From the NCBI GenBank assembly GCA_030141605.1, contig JAQGDQ010000107.1, positions 505,265-569,264 of the forward strand: 64,000 nt of DNA, given 5' to 3'. The first letter of the stretch is position 1, and each line of letters starts with the position of its first letter. The DNA is from Tubiluchus corallicola (taxonomy: Eukaryota; Priapulida; Priapulimorpha; Priapulimorphida; Tubiluchidae). Shown here in pieces: positions 57,465 to 64,000 of the stretch. The notes under the pieces were generated by a model that made no database searches, was not told the origin of the DNA, and saw only the letters and a program-made list of their open reading frames with translations. The translations under genes were made by a program, and so were the position numbers.

Positions 57465-59130
57465 ATTTAAATTATGTAAGTTGCAAATGAATTCAAGTAA
57501 ACAAGTCAAAATAGTCCCATTTGAGATTTTTCTGTAATTCTCTCCTTTTCTATTTGTTGTTGAAGACAAACGAGATATTCTTATTAAACATTACGAATAA
57601 GACATAAGAGTTATTAAGGCCAGTGTGAACCTGACTTAATAAATTTTAATTTTGTAGCCATGGTGGCTCCATCTAGCTAGAAAGTTTAAAGTGTGGGCAT
57701 TGACCTAGTTACGTTTTCATTATGCTGTTCTGTAGTATATGTGAACATGTGTCTTGTACAAGCTAGTGAAATTTTTCATTAGATATATGCCGCAAAGATG
57801 AAAGTTTACTTCTATTAATTTTTATTTTGATTTATTCACTGATGTTTATGAATGGACTAAACTATGTAACAATCTGACTAAATTAGCCAATGTCAGTCAC
57901 CTTTGCCTTTCTATTTTAATATTTAAATATTGCAGAAATAAAGATCAGCGGTTTACATGAAATTCAACTGAGACTTTTGAAGTTGTCGTAAATGTCTCTC
58001 AGAGACACTAACAAGTGTGTTTTATATTATGTGACCTAATAGTAACATTCCACACTTTAAAGTGCTTATAAGAAACAGCTGTTGCAGTAAAGAAAATATA
58101 TTCTTGTATGTAAAAATAACTTACTAATTAGTAGTTGTGTTATTAACTTGTATAAACTCTCATTTGAGTTAATCATTTTAAAAAGTGGCAAAAGATATCA
58201 TACGATAATTTGTAATAGTAAATTTTTAGGCTAAGACATTTGCGATGTGTATTTTTTTAGTACTTTTAATCTGTCTTATCAATAATTTTATATACCTGTA
58301 GATATCTGTAATATGGTACTACTTGTATTGATTTAAAAAAACTTATGAAGAAATTCTGAAGGTAATTGCTAAGACATCAGAATACAGGTAGAATTCAAGT
58401 AGAATACAGGTGAGCTTTATTTATATAAATCATTAATAACACTATACATTGCTCTCTCAGTTTAAGTCACCTGCTTACTCAGAGATCTCTGAAAGCCAAC
58501 TGACCAGGTAAGTTTTCCATGAAGCAACGAAGCCAGCAATTCAATGAAGGTAAATGTTATGCATACTAGTTCAAGGATGAAAGTCTAGACTGTATATAAC
58601 AAAATAGACTTATTTTATAGCTGAAATTTCTTGTGTGGGATTTTTAATGTTTTAACAAGAGAATGTAATAATATGACTAATGATCATAATTAAGAACTAA
58701 TAAAAAATAAGATAAAGAAATCGGGAGCTTCACGACAGGCTAAGGCATTTTCGATGTGTATTTATTTAGTAATTTTAATCTGTCTTATCAATAATTTTAT
58801 ATACCTGTAGATATCTGTAATATGGTACTACTTGTATTGATTTAAAAATCTGACATATATGTAAATAAATAAAGTAAATGAAACCGCACTGGTTGCATGA
58901 AATAATATTCGTGTTTTTCCATGTTACGTAACAGTAGTTTCAAAATATAATTTAAAGCTACTTTTAATTATTTCCAAATATTTTGATAAAAAAGGAAACT
59001 AATATGATTTAATTTAAAAATGACTTATTGTGCTGCAGTTTAGACATGGATCACTAGCCATCACTTTATGATAGATCCAGCTTATTCTGATCTGTTCAGC
59101 ATTAGCAGTAACTAGTTGTTTAGTAACTAG
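57465..59130. other. Non-coding stretch with a 113-bp duplication
   Basis: No gene recognised. About 58228-58342 and 58737-58850 are near-identical direct copies (AGGCTAAG-CATTT-CGATGTG through GGTACTACTTGTATTGATTT), about 509 bases apart. Confidence 0.7.
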
Positions 59131-59535
59131 TATATATATATATATATATAATAATCTTTATTTGCCATTAAAATACATTGATAATCACTGATAAAAACTT
59201 TACAGAGATGATCAATCAGTGTTAGTTAATAAAAACTTACACTGCTAAAGGCAAATGCGTCAGTGCAATCTAAACTACTGTGCAGTAATGGAAAGTAACG
59301 ACGAATAAAATCAAACATATTTACAACTATGCACAAAAAATGAAAAAAATTATGATTTAATTAATATGGCCGTGGATATACAAATTCTGAGTTAGTGTGT
59401 ATGTTGTCGTACTGGTGTAATGGTATTTCATATCCGGTTAATATTAGTGATTTTAATTTTGTTGATTTGTTTAACCTGTAATGGTAGAGAATTCCAAAGT
59501 AGCATTTCGAAACATTTGACATGATTTTAACTTTT
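59131..59535 (-). mobile_element. 3' end of a LINE on the minus strand
   Basis: Read on the minus strand, about 59530-59450 encodes MLLWNSLPLQVKQINKIKIT, matching the LWNSLP motif found near the C-terminus of many animal LINEs. Then comes an AT-rich 3' part to AATAAAGATTATTATATATA and a (TA)n tail at 59131-59151. No reverse transcriptase remains. Confidence 0.6.
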
Positions 59536-59658
59536 AACATTTAATATAAAATTTGAAATATATAATATCAAATTAGACAACTCGTTTAGGATGGTATTTA
59601 GTAGCACGAAAATCTTATTTCCTTGCGTTTCTTTCTCTACGCACGCGAGACGCGAAAT

Positions 59659-62600
59659 TTAAGCAAAGAACAGAACACCTAGTAGAACTACTGTTGCTAG
59701 TTGAAGTTTCGTCCGCACGATGGCAGCAGCGTTGCAGAAGTTTCCCCTGCACACGCATCGCCTGCCTTTGTATTCAGTGTTGGGAATGACGGCGCCACCT
59801 TCGCAACCCGTTTTAACATTTTCCGTACATCCCCTTTTCGCGATTGGATTTCCTAAAAAGAAAACATTTTGAATGAGTTATTAACAGTGGGTGGTTCGTA
59901 GCTAAAATTCCCCGGGGGAGGGGGTGCTGCTTCGGAAAATTCTAGTCATTGCAAAACGAAGCAAACTTATGTAATTTTAATGTTTTAATGCTGTAACTAA
60001 AAAAGGCTCCGCAAAAAAATTTACGTATAAGTACACTGATAATCAAAAATACGCGAACGTCCTACGTAGTCCTCATTTACAACGCAAAGCCAGCCGCAGC
60101 AGCTTTTGCTGAATTAAAGTTATGCAGAATATAATGGATGACGTCAGAACAATGGTTTTGCGTCAGCAGTTTTCTAAGCGAAAATTGCCGAAAATAGAAC
60201 ATGTAATTAACTCCTCGCTACTCCTCTCAGTGGACGTGTCCTAAAATATAGCCCACATCATCGTATAGCCCTTCTCTACCTCTTTGTAAAGAGCTGTATA
60301 TTTCCTTCCGAAAGTCCCACCAGGCGCCGCGAAAACGTTTTTCTGCAGGCTGTTTGGTCAAAATTTCGAAAAAATCGCGAGTTGGGTCCGGGAAAACGCC
60401 CGTTACGTGACGCCGTGGCCCTCTTGTTGTAATTCTAATTTTAAACAAACAAACATACGAAAGTTTATTCATAAACTTGATAAAATCCTAAACAAAAAAT
60501 ATTTTTTCGCTTACTAGTAGACTAAGTTGTTGCTGTTCAAGCTTGATCCATTCAGTGTAAGCACGTGACAACTGACAACAAACTGTGTGAGCGACAGTAC
60601 TTTCTCTACCTGAAGTCAGACGTGCGCATGGCTCGATCCATTCACCGTAAGCACGTGACAACTGACAACAAACTGTGTGAGCGACAGTACTTTCTCTACC
60701 TGAAGTCAGACGTGCGCATGCCTCGATCCATTCGCGGTAAACACGTGACAATTGACAACAAACTGTGTGTGCGACAGTGCTTTCTCTACCTGAACTCAGA
60801 CGTGCGCAAGGCCGCATGCGCACAACAGCCAATCACCACGTAGCTGGAGTGCACTGTGCTGGGCTGTGAAGCAAACAGTACCACCCTCACGCGCTCTGGC
60901 CGCGTACAAGTATAAAGAAACAACTAAAGAAAAAAGAGTTACTATATTGAATGCTATCGATAATATAGAGTGAAAATAGGGGGCGCTGCAGTTCCACAGT
61001 ACCTACACACGAGCCGCCAGTAGTTACTAAGCGATTTTAATCGTTCACTGCATAGCGTAGCAGATATGATACAGAAGTTTTTATTCCATAAAATATAATG
61101 CACAAGGGTTGTCTGCCTCTATTGCTCTGTTTAGCATATTTGATACATTGATCACTGGCCTGTATGGATGGGCAAAAGACAAATATGTAAATTGCGCATG
61201 TGCAAGTCTTTCACGTACGTTAAATGCACCAAATGTGGAGTCAATCTTTGCTCCGGCAAAGACAAAAATTGTATCGCAGCATTTCATATGTAAATGCCAA
61301 GAAAATAAAAAAAAAACAATCAAATCAGAAACGTTTGACAGCTTTTTCCTGCCCGCTGTTATTGTTTCATCATGTTTTCCTATTCAGCATGAGAAATCAA
61401 AGAAAATTTTAAAAAAATAAGTAAACATACGTATGTTGTATGTTGTATGTTGCATATATTATCATATATGCAACATTAACTTTTTTCAAAAAAGCAAGTT
61501 TAAACATTTTTTAAAGAATTTTTCTTTGATAGTTTTGTTATCTACAACCTCATATGATTGTTATCTATTACCAACTTATATGATTTTTTCATTTAATTTA
61601 AAAAAATCGTGCAGTGAAAGGGTTAAAAGACCTTTGGAACTGCCCACAATGCATAATAAACTAGAATGATTGTTAATGAGGTAATTATAGACCGATTCTT
61701 TTGCTGTAAACACTAATTATTATAACTAAATATTTTGGTACTAACAAAGATACTGTGAAAGAAATTAATTTCAAATTAAAGATCTTCCCAGTGCGCCATA
61801 CATTAAAATCTGACATAAATTTAATGTGGGCTGCGCGTCGGTTTGATACACGCAAACACAAGAACAATAGTGTACTTTGCTCCTTGAGGTTTCACAGTTT
61901 CGTTGTGCGCATGCGCAGTTGCTGCAGGTCAAAGCTTAAGTGTGCTACAGCTCTGCGTTTTAGCTACAACCGTCACGTGACATGTGGGTAAAGCAAAGTC
62001 GTCTACCGCGTCAGTTCAGTCAATTCAGTCGTTTTACATGGACTTTACCTAATTATGTATTAGTCCTTAATTATGTATTTACAAGCAGAATGTTAAAACT
62101 GTTACTATTGCAATAACTTGGACTACAATGCGTTGTCAAATGTACACCAATGCGTTACCTGGTACAATTAACCTTTGACCTTTTCACAATCATCATCAAT
62201 CACTGGAACTGTGAAAAGGCTTATTTTGCAACCTTATACCTTATTAAGTTCTAAAAAATTACTTGTGTACGTTAAAATGTACAATAACAGCCTTGTTAAA
62301 GCATAAGAAAATGCAGTTCATAAATAAAGCTTAAAAATTCATCTTGAAATTTTACATCACTTATATGCTGTCTCATTGCATTATAAAAATTTTAAATTTA
62401 AACTATTTTAATGGCCTTTAACCTCAGCCATCTTGACGGTGAATCATTTGAAACAAGTTTAGATAATATTGTGCAAACGTTGGAAAGATAATCAAAGCAT
62501 ATCTGAATTATTTAATCATGACCCGGTTGCTGTCGAACTCACGACCTCCCAGACGGAAAGGGGACACGTTAACACTAGACTAAACCATCTAGTCACAAAC

Positions 62601-62802
62601 TGTTATGTTCTAAATGATTTTCAAGTTTTTTTACCTTCACTGTCTTGTCCTGTATATTTGACGCACATTGAACAAAGACTGGTGACATTGCTGTAATCTG
62701 AACTGTCAAACGGATCGTCGCAGGATTTCCGGTTTGAAAACCCGAGTTTTCCTGCTGGTTTGTTATGCCAGTATTCGCAGTTATAGCACGTGACTTCCTC
62801 CC
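59659..62802 (-). CDS. Ly6/uPAR-type (quiver-like) GPI-anchored protein, two 3' exons
   Basis: Minus-strand exon 62802-62635 (acceptor CTACTTTTATCAATAG, donor GTGAAGGTAAAA) and terminal exon 59852-59659 (acceptor TTTTCTTTTTAG, stop TAA) join in phase 1, and the first exon also starts in phase 1, as usual for Ly6 genes. The first gives EEVTCYNCEYWHN, KSCDDPFDSSDY and LCSMCVKYTG; the last gives GCTENVKTGC and RRCVCRGNFCNA, then a hydrophobic tail (LATVVLLGVLFFA). The ten cysteines, the opening CYxC, the C-DPF motif and the closing CxCxxxxCN are those of the three-finger Ly6/uPAR fold as in Drosophila quiver/sleepless-like proteins, and the tail fits a GPI signal. The signal-peptide exon was not found between 62.8 and 64 kb and may lie outside. 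The intron of 2.8 kb carries repeats R1, R2, 90-bp repeats and a SINE-like piece. Confidence 0.8.
60003..60385. repeat. Dispersed repeat family R1, copy 2
   Basis: Homologue of 12304-12690, lying in the Ly6 intron. The minus strand is open over 60472-60227 with GAWWDFRKEIYSSLQRGREG, without recognised homology. Confidence 0.8.
60542..60815. repeat. 90-bp tandem repeat, three copies
   Basis: Copies start with GATCCATTC at about 60545, 60635 and 60725, giving an exact 90-base period. Each contains CACGTGACAA-TGACAACAAACTG, GCGACAGT-CTTTCTCTACC and GACGTGCGCA. The 30-codon period keeps both strands open; no other coding evidence is seen. Confidence 0.93.
60816..61887. other. Intronic stretch with one long hairpin
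   Basis: No gene recognised. A perfect inverted repeat ATGTTGCATATA (61447-61458) and TATATGCAACAT (61465-61476) with a 6-base loop is present. Confidence 0.6.
61888..62230. repeat. Dispersed repeat family R2, copy 2
   Basis: Homologue of 53985-54395 with the perfect palindrome GTCACGTGAC at 61972-61981 and the TTAACCTTTGACCTTTTCAC block. Confidence 0.8.
62518..62600 (-). repeat. tRNA-like SINE head, minus strand
   Basis: On the minus strand, GACTAGATGGTTTAGTCTAG has an A-box-like TGGTTTAGTCTAG, and GGGAGGTCGTGAGTTCGACA has a B-box-like GAGTTCGA about 40 bases downstream. It resembles the head of a tRNA-derived SINE. It does not fold into a full tRNA, and no second copy is in the window. 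Confidence 0.4.
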
Positions 62803-62956
62803 CTATTGATAAAAGTAGAACCTTGTAGCATAAAAGCATTTCATAGGTAAAGAGTTGACTTTAGAGATATAGAATTATTATTATCTTTAGAGATATATTA
62901 GAGGTTTTTTATAGATAAATAAAGTAAAAGTCGATGAATTTTAATATCCTACATTT

Positions 62957-63248
<292 letters not shown>

Positions 63249-63789
63249 GTACATTTTGAAGTACGGTAAAAATTACACACACATTTCTACAACTACAATA
63301 ATATACATTAGTATCTCTGATAGTTTAATTATAGGTTAAAAACTTAATTAACGCCGACGTAAGTCCTGTAATCAAAAAGGCAGTACGTAAGTGGTATAAA
63401 ATTTCAAGACGAATTTGCAAGCTTTAAGTAAGTGGAGGGTTTTCTTGTGCTTTAAATAGAGATACAGTTATATTTATTTCACAAAAGTCACTCTTATAAA
63501 TAATCATGTTCAATTTCAGTTTTTTATACGGCAACTTATTTTAAGCTACAGATTTAAGTTTGTATCCTGTCTCCTTTAAAATGATGAAATTCATAAAGTG
63601 ATAAAACGGAAATTGTATCTTTATTGCTTTTAGATCTTGCCTCTAGTTTTGTAACTAAATTTTTTAACAGCATTTTGCTTGCAACAAAAGCATTCCTTCT
63701 CATGTGTCGCGACGGTCTCTCGCCATCCCACCTCTTTCTGAGTACTCTCTATTGTGAACTAACTATGTTTAAGCAACTAAACATCCTAT
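63249..63789. other. Spacer near the window end
   Basis: No exon recognised on either strand. A signal-peptide exon for the Ly6 gene was looked for here without success. Confidence 0.45.
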
Positions 63790-63801
63790 TGTTGTTGTTA
63801 A

Positions 63802-63874
<73 letters not shown>

Positions 63875-63948
63875 GCTGTTGCTGTTTTGTTGTTGTTGTT
63901 GCTATTGTTGCTGTTCTTGTTCTTGTTCTTGTTCTTGTTGTTATTGTG

Positions 63949-64000
<52 letters not shown>
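63790..64000. repeat. GTT, TTC/TTG and ATT arrays to the window end
   Basis: (GTT)n to about 63875, mixed GCTGTT and TTCTTG units to 63940, then (ATT)n running off the end of the window. Confidence 0.95.

Noticed and set aside
61081-61420. Overlapping frames on both strands in the Ly6 intron
   Set aside because: No homology recognised and no splice context; likely chance.

Overview
This is an AT-rich, repeat-dense nuclear segment from an animal. Interrupted genes with GT-AG introns, BEL/Pao LTR retrotransposons (a metazoan clade), LINE remnants, a Ly6/uPAR-type GPI-anchored protein, a cholinesterase-like protein and TTAGGG-type telomeric motifs all point to an invertebrate metazoan. The phylum cannot be fixed from sequence alone. 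No rRNA, intact tRNA or CRISPR array was seen.

Layout. 1-13.3 kb is almost gene-free: simple-sequence arrays (GAT, CAGT, AAGT), a 41-bp and a 44-bp minisatellite, a LINE 3' end, a duplicated hairpin element, a MITE with TACAGGGTG termini, and one likely terminal exon (5254-5529) ending in a PDZ-ligand-like tail. 13.3-17.8 kb is a decayed BEL/Pao element (BEL-1). 18.9-20.1 kb is a LINE remnant ending in an ACT array. 22.8-26.5 kb holds a complete-looking gene for a secreted cholinesterase/carboxylesterase-fold protein that lacks all three catalytic residues. 29.3-31.55 kb holds three exons of a claudin/PMP22-like membrane protein. Its expected fourth membrane segment is missing, and a fold-back DNA element (32.09-32.82 kb) and a second BEL element (BEL-2, about 32.95-37.0 kb) follow it.

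37.8-53.5 kb is the most striking part. Two very large single-exon genes on the minus strand (39.4-43.7 and 49.2-53.5 kb) encode secreted, probably GPI-anchored proteins built from LRR + LRRCT modules in the order A-B-C-A-B-C. Each lies next to a cysteine-rich secreted-protein gene, and both genes have a perfect TGACGTCA site just upstream. The two cassettes are a segmental duplication. Between them lie a glycogenin fragment and a third BEL element (BEL-3, 44.4-47.97 kb) that is cut off directly at a fragment of the cysteine-rich gene. Within each LRR gene the two halves share gene-specific residues, a signature of internal homogenisation, whereas the first module of the second gene is strongly diverged.

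53.5-64 kb is again repeat-rich: degenerate CCCTAA stretches, a 36-bp and a 44-bp minisatellite, 90-bp repeats, two families of dispersed repeats, a LINE tail and a SINE-like sequence. It contains two phase-compatible exons of a minus-strand Ly6/quiver-like gene (62802-62635 and 59852-59659) and another candidate minus-strand exon (57456-57241). Exon boundaries are predictions from splice-site consensus and reading frame.
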